This document shows, piece after piece, positions 24,724 through 37,152 of a DNA stretch of 64,000 bases. The translations under genes and the position numbers were made by a program. Source of the DNA: Trifolium pratense (taxonomy: Eukaryota; Streptophyta; Magnoliopsida; Fabales; Fabaceae); NCBI RefSeq assembly GCF_020283565.1, contig NC_060059.1, forward strand, positions 2,425,501 to 2,489,500, given 5' to 3'. Each line of letters starts with the position of its first letter. The first letter of the stretch is position 1. The notes below the pieces were generated by a model. The model was not told where the DNA came from. It ran no database searches and was given only the letters and a program-made list of their open reading frames with translations.

Positions 24724-25018
24724 CTCCCTCCGGTCCTTTTTATAAGGAACACTTTGAAAAAATCACACAGACCAAGGAAACACATTTAACATAGTTATTT
24801 TCATTTAATACTCTTATAAATTTAAATTTATTCCATGTTTACCCTTATTTAATTACTTTTTATTCAACTAACTTACTTATTTTTAAATTCTCTTTCATAA
24901 TAAATAAGGGCATAAGTGAAATTGAACATTTAGAACATTTGAAAATTGGTCAAAGTTTCTTATAAAAAGGACCAAATTTTTTTCCCAAAGTATTCCTTAT
25001 AATAAGGACCGGAGGGAG
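24724..25018. mobile_element. Stowaway/mariner-like MITE (295 bp)
   Basis: The ends CTCCCTCCGGTCCTTTTTAT and AATAAGGACCGGAGGGAG are inverted and flanked by TA. It lies about 700 bp upstream of the KCS gene start. Confidence 0.8.
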
Positions 25019-25746
25019 TATTATGGTAAAAATTAAAACATAATACTAGTATCTCTTTTGAAGAATATCTTTGTAAAATAATACAAATTGTCTATAAATT
25101 CAATATTACTATCAACTTTTTTTATTCTCGTGATTTGATCAAAGGGATTCTATATGTTTAGACAAAGGTGGTGGTAAACTTCTTGGAGATGGGTCTTTGT
25201 ATTGTGAAGGGTATGATTCTTGTGCGGATTAAGATTCATTTTAGTTATAAAATCTTATCTTAAATTTTGAGTTATTTGATCTTGATCATTAGTCTACATG
25301 TGACCAATCGCACTGCAGTCAATATTTTTAACTACAACAAACCCCAATCCTTCTTATCTTCATCTCCAATTTGGTTTTCAAACCAAACTACATTAAGTGA
25401 ACCATATATATAATAATAAAATTAAAAATGTAAACAAGATAAATTATATATAGACTTTACAGGTGTAAGGGTGTTAGGGTTTAGTTAGATGTCGAATTGG
25501 GGAGTTATGAAAATTAATACCAATGTTAAGTGAGCGTTGAGTGACGTGAAGTCCTACATTAACTCCTCCTATCTGCCCTCTTCAGTCTTTTGGCCCCTCT
25601 TTGCCTTTAAAACCGCACCTCCCTTTCTTATCAATCAAACCATCTTCTTCTTCTTCTTTCTTCTCTCAAAAACTAATTATTACTATTCACACCCCCCTCA
25701 TTTTTAGCAACTCAAAAAAGCACTTTTTTCTTCTCAATCCAAAAAC
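25019..25746 (+). promoter_or_regulatory. Promoter and leader region of the KCS gene
   Basis: A TTTAAAA TATA-like box lies at 25606-25612, and a CT-rich leader-like stretch (tcttcttcttctttcttctc) at about 25648-25667 precedes the ATG by about 80 bases. I do not identify specific factor sites. Confidence 0.4.
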
Positions 25747-27237
25747 ATGCCTCCAATCTTGCCTGATTTCTCTAGCTCAGTTAAGCTCAAATATGTCAAA
25801 CTTGGTTATCAATATCTTGTTAATCACATTATCACTCTCACTCTTATTCCAATTATGATTGGTGTTACCATTGAATTAATACGTTTAGGTCCAAATGAAA
25901 TCCTTAACCTTTGGAATTCATTAAACCTTAACCTCGTACAAATCCTATGTTCTTCTTTTCTTGTCATCTTCATAGCCACTGTTTATTTCATGTCAAAACC
26001 AAGAACAATTTACCTCGTTGACTATGCTTGTTTCAAACCACCTGTTACTTGTCGTGTTCCTTTTGCTACTTTCATGGAACATTCAAGACTTATCCTTAAA
26101 GATAATCCCAAAAGTGTTGAATTTCAAATGAGGATTCTTGAACGTTCTGGTCTTGGTGAAGAAACTTGTTTACCACCTTCAATTCATTATATTCCACCTA
26201 AACCAACCATGGAATCAGCTAGAGGTGAAGCTGAACTTGTTATTTTCTCAGCCATGGATTCATTGTTCGAAAAAACCGGTCTTAAACCGAAAGACATAGA
26301 CATTCTCATAGTAAATTGTAGCTTATTTTCACCAACACCTTCTTTGTCTGCTATGGTTATCAACAAATATAAACTCAGAAGTAACATCAAAAGTTTCAAT
26401 CTTTCTGGAATGGGCTGTAGTGCTGGTCTCATTTCGATCGATTTAGCTCGCGATCTTCTTCAAGTTCATCCAAATTCAAATGCTGTTGTTGTAAGCACAG
26501 AGATTATAACACCAAATTATTACCAAGGAAAAGAAAGAGCTATGCTTTTACCAAATTGTTTATTCAGAATGGGTGGTGCTGCAATTATGTTATCAAACAG
26601 AACAACAGAGAAAAGAAGATCAAAATACAGGTTAGTTCATGTTGTTAGAACACATAAAGGAGGTGATGATAAAGCATATAAATGTGTATATGAAGAAGAA
26701 GATAGAGAGGGTAAAGTTGGTATTTCACTACAAAAGGATCTTATGGCAATTGCAGGTGAAGCTTTGAAATCAAATATAACAACAATGGGTCCTCTTGTAT
26801 TACCAGCTTCAGAACAGTTACTATTTTTGATAACATTAATAGGTAGAAAAATTTTCAATCCAAAATGGAAACCATATATTCCTGATTTCAAACAAGCATT
26901 TGAACATTTTTGTATACATGCTGGTGGTAGAGCTGTGATTGATGAATTACAGAAGAATCTTCAATTATCAACAGAACACGTGGAAGCTTCAAGGATGACA
27001 CTTCATAGGTTTGGTAATACATCTTCATCATCACTATGGTATGAACTTAACTACATTGAATCAAAAGGTAGGATGAAGAAAGGTGACAGAGTATGGCAGA
27101 TAGCATTTGGCAGTGGTTTTAAATGTAACAGTGCTGTTTGGAAATGTAACAGAAGTATTAAGACACCTATTGATGGTCCTTGGGCAGATTGCATTGATCG
27201 TTACCCAGTTCATATTCCTGAGATTGTTAAACTCTAG
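25747..27237 (+). CDS. KCS6: 3-ketoacyl-CoA synthase, CER6/KCS6 (CUT1) type
   Basis: This single-exon 496-residue enzyme condenses malonyl-CoA with long-chain acyl-CoA, the first step of each very-long-chain fatty acid elongation cycle. It is probably membrane-bound in the endoplasmic reticulum and makes C26+ precursors of cuticular wax. Two N-terminal hydrophobic spans (about 27-45 and 62-81) anchor it. The condensing-enzyme residues are all present: Cys224 in SGMGCSAGL, His391 in HFCIHAGGRA and Asn424 in RFGNTSSSSLW. The N-terminus (DFSSSVKLKYVKLGYQYLVN) and the C-terminal end (VWKCNR, DGPWADCIDRYPVHIPEIVKL region) match Arabidopsis CER6 as I remember it. Length is normal for the family. 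Translation from 25747 gives the expected N-terminus. Divergence is concentrated near 283-325, a variable surface region. No defects are seen. Confidence 0.96.
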   Translation: MPPILPDFSSSVKLKYVKLGYQYLVNHIITLTLIPIMIGVTIELIRLGPNEILNLWNSLNLNLVQILCSSFLVIFIATVYFMSKPRTIYLVDYACFKPPVTCRVPFATFMEHSRLILKDNPKSVEFQMRILERSGLGEETCLPPSIHYIPPKPTMESARGEAELVIFSAMDSLFEKTGLKPKDIDILIVNCSLFSPTPSLSAMVINKYKLRSNIKSFNLSGMGCSAGLISIDLARDLLQVHPNSNAVVVSTEIITPNYYQGKERAMLLPNCLFRMGGAAIMLSNRTTEKRRSKYRLVHVVRTHKGGDDKAYKCVYEEEDREGKVGISLQKDLMAIAGEALKSNITTMGPLVLPASEQLLFLITLIGRKIFNPKWKPYIPDFKQAFEHFCIHAGGRAVIDELQKNLQLSTEHVEASRMTLHRFGNTSSSSLWYELNYIESKGRMKKGDRVWQIAFGSGFKCNSAVWKCNRSIKTPIDGPWADCIDRYPVHIPEIVKL

Positions 27238-27885
27238 AGTCTATTCAATTGGTTAGTCACTTTGTTCAAGACCTACCATAATATATGATGATGATATATA
27301 AAATATAAATATATTTGTATTGTTTTTTTTTTTTTTTTTCATTTTCCAAACAAATTACTACATGGTAGAGTTTAGTTGTGAATTTGCATAGAAATCACAA
27401 TTGGGGAATTCTATGTATTGATCAATATTGTGCAATACTAGTAGTAGTATCATATGTATGGGAAATACTACAACTTCAATTTCTTCTATTCTATGTTTGT
27501 TCATTGTTGTAATTAGGACTTAAATGTAAGATATATGCTTTGATATGTTAGAAAGAAAAAAGTTTAGAGGCTGTTTTAATTTGAGAAAATATTTTCTTTG
27601 CAACCAATTAAGTCTATGAGTTCAAGTTTCTGTTAATGTTAAAAATTCAAATTCTAGTGTTATTTATGATATGGACAACATGCCAAGTTCTTGGAAACAG
27701 ATGGTATGTTGTAACTACGTTACGTTAAGTATCAACCGTCTGATGTAAAATCAATTTTAATGTATATGTATTATAACCGCCCGATGTAAAATTAATGGGC
27801 AAGATTGATTACTGTGTGATTACTGTGTTATTTATAACATCAACAAATCCTGGTCCAAGTTCTTGGAAGTGGGAATAAGGTCATT

Positions 27886-28057
27886 AGAGTAATATCCGGA
27901 TGTACTAGTTAAGACTGTAAATTTAGGAATTTTTTTCTTAAAAGTTGTATAATCAAACACTTAAAGAGTCTAAACTTTAGTTTTCTCAATATATATTTTT
28001 TCTTTTATTCTTTTTTTAATTTCTTAACTAGTGTATCGACGGATGCACGGGTTAATT
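27886..28057. mobile_element. MITE of the 'TAAACAGTG...TAACTAGTG' family (degenerate)
   Basis: 'agtaatatccggatgtacta' with 'gttaag' on the left mirrors 'cttaactagtgtatcgacgg' with 'atgcacgggtta' on the right. Confidence 0.5.
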
Positions 28058-28749
28058 AACAAGGCTTTTTTCATTATTACATCTATCTCAATTAGGGACA
28101 TTGTTGTTAAAGATGAGGTTCTTTTTATTACACCTAGAGATGACAAAAGTATAAACTTAAAAGATAGAGAACTCTCTGTAGAAGCATACCGTTATAACTC
28201 TTAGGTTAGAGGTGATCTTAAATTTGCTTAACATTTTGTAGCTTTTGTCTCTCTCTTTTTCCCATATTTTTTTTTATTTTATTTTCATGGTTAGGTATAT
28301 GAAATTATGTCACCTCAAACTTTTTGTCGTTTTCCTTTATTTTAATTTAATTTTAGCTTATAGAAAGGAAGGAAAAAAAACATAAATTGAAATACTAGAT
28401 GTAAAGATATATATAAAAGAAGTAGTTTTTCATCCGGTCTCCAATGTAAGTAACATAAAAAATATCAAAAATAAAAAGCCATTTTTATGGTCTACTAGTA
28501 TAATAACTAAATGTACCGTATTTAATAATACATGCTATCTTTTATTTTCTTTTTATATACTTAACATGTATTTCGCACGCACAATTTAATTTGACCCAAA
28601 AAATTGAGTTAAGCTCGCAAATATTTTTCACTACAAAAATATATTTGATTGCTTTGAAGAAATCTAATGAGTTTTATCTAATTTTTTTAAAGAGAGGGAA
28701 ATCATTTTCTTTTTTTTACTTTGTAGTGTTTTTTGGGAGTCTTTTTTTA

Positions 28750-28858
28750 ATTAAGTAATTTGAGGGTTAAAAATTCCACCTTTAAAGTGAATAAGTGGAT
28801 TGTCCGCATTTCGAACTCCGACTCTTATAAATATATTGCGATGTCTCTAATAAAGTTT
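28750..28858 (-). repeat. tRNA-related SINE, family A
   Basis: The inverse layout is visible: 'aaaattccacctttaaagtg' and 'aataagtggattgtccgc', a degraded B box (atttcgaactccg), then 'atattgcgatgtctctaata'. Confidence 0.5.
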
Positions 28859-30825
28859 GAACTTAAAATATCATGCATACTACTCAAATTTCTGACACTA
28901 AACCAAACTGTTAAACATTTAACTTCTGATTGTGCACTAAAATAATGGCTCCTGCCCTTGAATTTACTACTACCTACCAATCATTTTATTTCTCTCGATA
29001 AATTAGTACCTACCAATCATAAAATACCATTTTTTTTAGGATATGCAGTTGGCAAATGTGATCCCTTTTCTTTCTTAAGTACTTTTCAATTGTTCTGTCA
29101 TTTGGTAGTGAGTATGCAATAAATTTATGGTTCATTTGCGTTACTCTTCTATGAGTCTATGGCTTAGGGGATTTTGTTGACGAGCTTGGTCCATGATAAT
29201 TGGTACTACTAATTGTTTGTTGGGGGTTAGAGATATCAACATCTTTCAATTAATTATTTAATTGATAATTTAGAGCCGAAAGCAAGGAAAAAGTTGGGGG
29301 AAATCACATGAAAATTTCCAAGTTTATACGTGAAAATAATAATTGAACTAGTGATGAGATATATGCATTTGTTTATTTTTTTTGGTATGACGGATTTGTA
29401 TTCTTTTTTTTTTGGTATGCATGGATTTGTATTCTTAATTCACATGAGATTTTGACTTAACTTTTACAAGTTTGTAGAATATATACTCGATCCATTAATA
29501 ATATTACAAAATAAGGATCATTTTGTGACCCAAGATCGACCTCGAGAGCTGGCTAGAGCGTCTAAAGAACAATGGAGAGTAATGGTACGAGTTCGGAACT
29601 AAGGTTGATATATACGTCGATAAACACACTTCGTTTAATGAACGCATACCTTCGTTTAATGTCTTTTGTGTGAATAACAAAACATGAGGAGCTCGCTGCG
29701 ACGTGTGAACTATCGTCCGATTGATTGTATGTAGGCAGCTGTTTTACCATAGATAGTTAATTACATGAGATAAGATTAAGTTTAGCTAGTTGTTGGAAAT
29801 GGTTTAATTTAATTTGATTAGATAGCCAAAAAATAAATGGCGGGTGTTGTTTTTTATTTTTGTGGTCCTGCAATGTTGTTGGATGATGGTCACTCACTCT
29901 AGTTGCTATTTGAGACACGTATATACATAGGATTTATGCACTCTAGTACTGTTTGGTATAATATTATGTTTTTCCTTTCAAAAGGGTTGTTATGTTATGT
30001 TTGTCCATTTTTTAAAGTAACCCAGTCCTCAAGGCTATTGATTTTGATTAAAAATGCTAAAGTAACCCGTTCAATTGATTGAACTACGCGAGCTAGTTGA
30101 CTAGAGATATTCTTGTGTGGTCATGAGATTAAAAAATTTTATTTGGTCACACACACAACAAAACATATAATATAATTATTTAAAAAATATATATTATTTT
30201 TTCTACATTCACTTTTTCTTGTGTGTCTGACCAAATGAAATTTTCTGCTCACAAACATAAGCGACCCATGATTGAACATTTGAACAAGAGGCGTCTTCTC
30301 CACATGTGCGACGGCATAAGGCCTCATAAAAATAGGGGCTCTAAAAAAAATTATAGGGTAGTAATATTAGTAAATGAGAGGTATAAAACTAGGGATTGCA
30401 AGCTTCTAAATGAGAGATTGTGGAGTTCAAATACTTGATATTATCTTTATTCTAAAATGATGAATTTATTAGTTACAAAATGTTTTTAAAAGAGAATTTT
30501 TTCCAGTGAATAAATTTTTTAGACGCTTTATAGCTAATTGTTATACTATAGTTTTATCAAATAGAGAGACGTGTAATAAAGATTGCCTTGTTTATCAAAC
30601 TTTTTTTATATTAGTGAAAAAATGATTATTTTTTAGGGTTATTGATGTTATTTGTAATTTAAATCGATGATAATCGCACAAGATCTCCAATTGAACAAAG
30701 CATTATACAGATTGACTGGTCAGGTTCTATTAAAAAAATACAATTCAAATAAAACATTGTATAATTTTAATGCTTACCAATTTGTTTTAATCATTGACAC
30801 TGTATATATATTTTTTATATTTTTT

Positions 30826-30953
30826 TTGTCAAACAACTTAATGACTAGAAATTTCACTCTTAAAAATGAATAAGTGGAGTTTACAGAGTTTGAACCCCAA
30901 CTCCTGCATATAAAATGTGATATCCTTACCAATTGAGCTAAGATCACGGAGAC
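30826..30953 (-). repeat. tRNA-related SINE, family A
   Basis: The inverse copy includes 'gactagaaatttcactctta', the B box complement 'gagtttgaaccccaactcc' and the head 'accaattgagctaagatcac'. Confidence 0.6.
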
Positions 30954-31333
30954 TACTGTTTTTCCATATGCTTTTATTTATTTTAGGGCACGAAGGTAAT
31001 TAGTTATCTAGAAGATAAGCAAATCTGGGTATGTTACATAGTTGGGGATGTTTTTGGATATTTCAAAAGTTAATTGTGGTTTAAATCTATTCCATATTTT
31101 ATGTGAAAATTAATGGGGCAACTGATTTTCACATGTTTTAATTGTGCTTTGAGTTTAAATTAGTATTCTATGAGTAGTTGAATCTCCTTTATATATTTAT
31201 CTTATGTACTACTCATCAATCAATTTTTCAAGGGTGTATATAAATTAAATACGTATTTTATTATTTGTGAATAATTTCTTAGTTCTTACATACCTTCAGT
31301 TATTTATTTTCTTGTTATTCGCAACAATATAGT

Positions 31334-31334
31334 G

Positions 31335-31361
<27 letters not shown>
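31334..31361. repeat. TA microsatellite
   Basis: About 14 uninterrupted TA units. Confidence 0.9.
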
Positions 31362-31365
<4 letters not shown>

Positions 31366-31927
31366 AATGGCATATTATAGTGTATATTATTTATTTATTT
31401 TTACCGTATAATATATAAGTACAAAATTCTTAATGTTGTTAGTGGTGACTTATCTTTGTCAAAAAACTTGTGGGATATAGAATGTGAATTCTTCCTCTCA
31501 ACCAATTTCTTTTTTCATGCATTGAAATTATAAATTGAATTTTTAACCCCTTACTTAAGAGGTCCAAGACTCTTATTACTTAGATTAATTTATTGTTGAT
31601 TATTATACAAAGTAAAGTAGAAGGCCTGGGCCTGTCTACCAAACTTGTGAAGAATTGATAAAAGATGGGAGAGACTAGTAATTAGGGGTCGGCAAACACA
31701 AAATGGAGCGAAGCCAAAACAAACATGAATGAAATTAATACAACATTGTTAGTTCAAGAATGTGACTGAACGCAATTATGGGTATGAATTGTCAGGTCTG
31801 AAACTACAGAGCATCATCACCAATACAAAGTAAAAAGATGCATGTTATGTTTGTGCCTCTTCTACATTAATGCCGTTTTAGTGGTTTAGACATGTTTTCC
31901 TTTCATGGAATGGAATTAGTGATTCAT

Positions 31928-32271
31928 CTTAAAATTAAGAGTTTGCCCAAACTTAACTCTGTAAAACTGACATATAAAGTGAAGATTGTCTTTTACTTAT
32001 AAATCCCAGATTATATCACATTCGATATGGAACTTCTTAACACACCTCCTAACACCCAACACAATTGGGCTTGATGCATGAATATAAATGGTAGGTAGCC
32101 TGATAGCGGATGGTCTAATGAATCTTGAAAATGTTTTGATACCATCTTAAAATTGAACGTTTGATCTAACTCAATCATATAAAACCGACTTGTAAAACAA
32201 TGATCGTCTCTTACTTATAAAGGTAAACTATTGTCCAGACCATATCACAATAGAGATACTTTACCAATTAA
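31928..32271 (-). mobile_element. Old, diverged TRIM element (same family as 43880-44223)
   Basis: It has the same layout as the 344-bp TRIM further right: TCTTAAAATTAAG-type outer end, 'acttcttaacacacctcct' junction, 'gggcttgatgcatgaatata' internal text, and a decayed primer-binding site complement (TTTTGATACCA) before the second LTR. TTCAT at 31923-31927 and 32272-32276 is a plausible target duplication, and it gives exactly 344 bp. Confidence 0.75.
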
Positions 32272-32276
32272 TTCAT

Positions 32277-32906
32277 GCATGTATGATTGGAAATGGATTC
32301 AATGCATTCGATTTGATGCAGTTGGTGCATTATAGTCGTCTGATTAACATCAAACAGTTCAAACTTAAATGCAGTTAAAATATCAAAACTCTAATCTTTA
32401 AATACCGACCGTCGGATCTTGATCGAACGGTCCTAAGCTTACTGACTGCAGTGCAGTCACAGGCGGCGCCGAATGCACCAAATCCAACCAGCTTGCTAAA
32501 CAGTAATAAAACTGATGATGATATTGAACTTGCCAAATTTATATTCGTCAGAAAAAAGTACTGTACAATTAGTTACGCAACTATACACACCTTATATTTT
32601 TAAGTTTTAACCTCCTCTCTCTCTCTCTTGACTGAAAAATCTATCTTGACTAAAAAAAAGAAAAAGAAAAAACTATGCATTCAAGAGTTCAGATATACGA
32701 GAATCTTTCATCTGAAATTCAGAAGTAGCATTTAAGGCATGAATATTAACCAAGACTTTTGGAAATTTGAGTTTAAAAGGTTAAGAATCACGAAGAATTG
32801 ATCTAAATGATAACAAATCATCAAATCAATAACAAATCATCTTGTCCATCAATTCTACATTGGATGGTTCAAGTGAGTAACTGCGTAACACAATTTGTGC
32901 ACCACA
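32277..32906. other. Intergenic DNA without a recognised gene
   Basis: Nothing supportable beyond short low-complexity tracts. Confidence 0.5.
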
Positions 32907-34195
32907 TGTTGGAAAAATATTAGACATAGAATTATTTCGTTACAATAAATCAAAGAAATATTACAACAAATAAATATGATATATAATGAAATAAAATATA
33001 GAATGAGAAGAACTTATCGAATTTGACTGAGGCGTGCAAATACACTGGGCTTAAGAGTATTTCGCCACCACAGGTAAGTTACCCGGTGCAGTTGGTCTCA
33101 TAGCTAATACCCTCCAGGATACAACAATCACTTCTTGCTAGCACTACACGTGAATTACCAAGGTCTCATGAAACTACTTTTGGATGCTCAAAGGAACTTA
33201 GTTATCATATATGTTGGTGAGTATGTTATATTATTCTTGTATATCCCCCTCGTATCTATATGCTTCTTCTATATTATTATGTTCACTCCCTGCTCTTAGC
33301 CAAGCCACCCCATGTATATATACTCATGACTATCTTCTAATAAACCAATTTGACGTTAACAAATTATTACATAAGCTAAACTGAAAAATCCTATTAATTA
33401 TGATTGAATTAGCTAGTTGTGCACAAGTAAATAGGAACGGCATTTTGACTAAGCAATAAAACAAGTAACGTGCATAATTAACAATAATAACAATAATAAA
33501 AATAATTTAATATATAAAATAGCTTTGAAATAAATTATTGGATAAAATATCCTACACCACATCCATTTCCTCCATATAGTATTGGTGTACACTTTAGTTT
33601 TTTTAATTTATGATAGTGTTGGTGAACGTACACTTTAGTTTACACATTATTATTATTACACGTTTTATTATTAATTGGTTGATTAAACAATTAGCCATTT
33701 TCATTAGTTGTTATTCTATCTTCGGTTACAATCCTCTAATAAATATGAATCACGATTTGGCTTTAAGATAAGGTTAATGCATCGTTAAACATATGAGAGG
33801 GGATCCTATGAATGACTTATATATAAAGGTTACAATCAAGCTCTAGAAAAAAGAACAAGAAACAATGAAAGGGTATAGAAAACTATGAGTGAATTATAAA
33901 TAAGTTCCCATAAGCATCTAAAAGTAGTTCTATGAGACCTTGCTAATTCACGTGCAGTGCTAGCAAGATGTGACTGTTGTATCCTGGAGGGTATTAGCTA
34001 TGAGACCAACTGCACCGGGTAACTTACATGTGGTGGCGAAATACTCTTAAGCCCAGTGCATTTGCACGCCTCAGTCAAATCGATAAGTTCTTCTTATTCT
34101 ATATTTTTATTTTATTATGTATCATATATATTTTGTACCAATATTTCTTTGATTTATATTAATGAAATAATTCTATGTCAGATATTTTTCCAACA
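32907..34195. mobile_element. Element with roughly 290-bp inverted terminal arms
   Basis: The left arm (32907 to about 33202) begins TGTTGGAAAAATATTAGACA. It includes 'gactgaggcgtgcaaataca', 'gtaagttacccggtgcagtt' and 'atagctaataccctccagga'. The right arm (about 33897-34195) carries the same text inverted, with only scattered differences. The 700-bp centre is unrelated and AT-rich with no ORF. No target duplication is obvious. The TGTTGG...CCAACA ends could be a foldback or MULE-like element, or two LTRs in inverted order. Confidence 0.7.
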
Positions 34196-37152
34196 AAAAT
34201 ATTAATCTAAACTGGTTGAAAAATCTCACATACAACATGAATGGGCACGTACGACATAGACTGTACATGCATGATTCAGAATGATGCTTAGAAATCTTGA
34301 ATGCAGAGTTTATTAGGAATTAATTGAACGAAACAAGCAGGGACCGGAAGTTAAAATCCAAAATTTGATGTTGTTTCATAATTGTACTTCTGCGGTGTAT
34401 ATATATATATAAGTTATAGGGATTGCAATTTACGTACATGGTGTTAAAAAAAAGAGACACCTCTCTCTTTTGATTTTAATATGCCATGTGGATGTATCAG
34501 ATCATTAATATTTTACGGATAGTAGCCAGTTGGTTACTGTTGTGCTCGTTGGATTTCGTTGTTCAAATTAAATTTCAATACAATATTATTTAGGTAAATG
34601 TTAGTTGTTAGTATATTGTTAGAGAGAAGGGAGAAATGTTAGTGGTTAAAGATCGAATTATGGATCTCTTTCTCAAACTCCTTCAACGATAACCACTGGC
34701 AACACCTTTGGGGACATCCGTCTAGCTGTTGAGGTTTATTAGTATGTGAGAAATAATATTTAGATATAAAAAGTTTGTTGTCAACCATTAGACTTAAGTA
34801 GTTAATGATTTTTTTTGGTTAAATTTTACTTACCACACCTTCTTCAAAAAATTTTTTACTTACCACACGACCGATTATGAGGCTCATTTCTTACGGGAAC
34901 GAGAGGATTCATCAACATTAATATATAAAGTATTTAAATATACATATAAAATTGTTATTTTAATAAATAATTTGGAGACGGAGTCTTCGCGGTGCGGTAG
35001 ATAAAATCTCATCTCCATCCATGAACCTCTTTTGAGGGGATTTTCTCTCCCATCCTCATATCTACTTAGAAAAATTCTCCGCATTCGGATTTCCAAACGG
35101 AACAATCCCCACAAAGATATATCTCGATTTACGGATCAAATTGATAAACCTAAATATAGTATACTACAATGTCATTATTTTAATGTCCAAATAACAGCGA
35201 ATTTATTATATAGTGCAGTACTCTTTTTACTATGTCAGCAATGATATGATATAGTATGAGTATGACATTTTCTGAGTCAATCATATACCCACTTTTTATC
35301 ACTCTGCAGTAATTACAAAGTATGGTAATGGCAGATTGTATTAATTCTCAAGTCTTTTTCACCCAAATAAGTAAGCATTGTACTCTTACATTTTTTAATA
35401 GGCCATCAATTAGGGCCTCCACTAAAGTAACACGTTGATAATATGTAGGCACTTGCACAAGAAAATTCAAAGAAATGCAGCGGTGGCTGTTGATGAATGA
35501 AAGCGTGGCATTGTCATAAGCTCATAGTACTTATTTAAGATCTTCTAGAAACTAAAAACTAAACCTAAAAATGAATCAATATTTTCAGTTAGAGTACTAA
35601 AAATTGTTTACCCTAAAAAAATGGACTTTAATTGATATTTTCTCATGCAGTAGGACTTGAGATATGTTTACATTCACCATTTGTTATCGGCATAGGCATA
35701 TATTGGCGTCAATAAGCACCAAACTTTTATGCCCCGCATATAAAGCCCCTAAACAATGGTCCCTTTTTGAGAGAACTTGGTCCCCTTGTGACATTTTTTA
35801 TATGTGGGTCTGGGTTAGGGAACTTTGTGGTCCCATTTTTTGTCAGTTCATAATGTTTTGGACTTTTGAGTCATTTTGTATAAAAATAACAATAATTTTT
35901 TTTCGTTCTGATTTTGATAAATATTTTTTGAAAAGAAATAATAGTTAAGGGGAAAAAAAAAATTTAAATTTGGGCAAATTTTTATGGTGGAGAAGTGTCA
36001 CAATTTAGTTAAAATTTGTTTAAAGTTTTGAAGTCTGCAGTCTTTAAGTTGAAGTTTATCATCCTTTAAATACATATAGTTGAGATAGTACGTAACATGC
36101 GGACTATAACGAATTAGAATCCATATTGCTAGTAATATTTTTTTTATCTACTTTCAATAATTTTAAAAGAGAGGACTAATATGATTGCTCGATAGCTTGC
36201 AAATTAAGGTAACTTTATTTGCACATTCCATCTTATATTGATATTTTGATTTTTAATATAATGAATTTGTTTTTTCTTGTAAAATTATGTTGCTTCATAT
36301 ATAAGTTTTGGTGTGTTTGTCTCGTGAGCTTAACTCAGTTGATAGGATATTGTATTATATACGTAGGGGGCGGGGTTCGAACCCCGGTTCATCCCATTTA
36401 TCCACCTTATGGGTGGAATTTCTAGCCACTACGCTATATGACCTAATAAAAAATAAAAGATATTGGTGTGCTTATTGGGCTTTCGAACATGTCATATTTT
36501 GGCCCATGCCGACTAAAATATAGTCTTTTAGTCATATCTCTTCATTTTCACTATGTCCCATTCACCCTTTTTTTTTTTATTTAGTAAACGCATTTTCTAT
36601 AAAAATAACCTGTACCGTAAATTTGTAGTTTATATTTTTCGAAGCAGTAAATTTGTAGTTTATGGTACACATTTTTTAAACACGTAGTTTTTATTTTGAC
36701 TTATTAAACATGTAGTTTACATTTGGTAAGAAAAGAGTAGTTTACACTTTACATTATTAGATATATGAAAAATGTACACCGTCAAATGCATATTTAAATG
36801 TACAGCATAAAATAATATATATTTTTATTGCATATTCATAACTTTATGTATAAAGTAACATTGGTGTAAAATGTGATTTAGTTGGGTTAACCAATTATGA
36901 TATGTTTTTATGTTTTCTTTAATCGTTATAGTTTAACCTAAAGCCCTCCATTTTATCAACCAAACAAAAAAAAAGTGACTGTTGTGTAAATAATTTAGGG
37001 TACACATATGGTTTAAATATTGTGGAGTATGGAAAAAATGAATATAAGGTATTTAAAAAAAAAATATCATATGCTGTCGAAAAGAATATATAATACGGTG
37101 GAAATGGAGATTTGCTAAGAAAAAATGGAGATAGAGGCATACTTAAAAGACA
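34196..37152. other. Intergenic DNA, no gene recognised
   Basis: It contains one clear SINE (36322) and a SINE-like segment near 34785-34915. The sequence near 34975-35110 (gcggtgcggtagataaaatc, ctctcccatcctcatatcta) looks like a transposon fragment but cannot be bounded. Confidence 0.45.
36322..36443 (+). repeat. tRNA-related SINE, family A (best copy)
   Basis: The A-box-like head TCGTGAGCTTAACTCAGTTG, a perfect B-box palindrome (CGGGGTTCGAACCCCG) and the tail 'ggtggaatttctagccacta' with 'cgctatatgacc' are in the order of a tRNA-derived SINE. It is not a tRNA gene, because no cloverleaf can be completed. Confidence 0.7.

Larger units (their letters stand above)
27238..31927. other. KCS 3' flank and gene-free intergenic DNA
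   Basis: The first 250-300 bases are probably 3' UTR with a long T run near 27325-27340. Further on I see a MITE (27886), two SINEs (28750 and 30826) and a TA microsatellite (31334). No gene is recognisable. Confidence 0.5.

Noticed and set aside
29562..29750. 62-residue minus-strand frame (starts MVKQLPTYNQ)
   Set aside because: It has somewhat balanced codon content but no recognised motif, no start context and no neighbouring exons; not supported as a gene.
35664..35948. 94-residue plus-strand frame
   Set aside because: Cys/Phe/Trp-rich with no domain or splice structure; looks like chance in T-rich DNA.
36322..36400. Possible tRNA gene (head plus perfect B box)
   Set aside because: The anticodon arm and acceptor pairing cannot be completed, and diverged copies recur across the window; it is a SINE.
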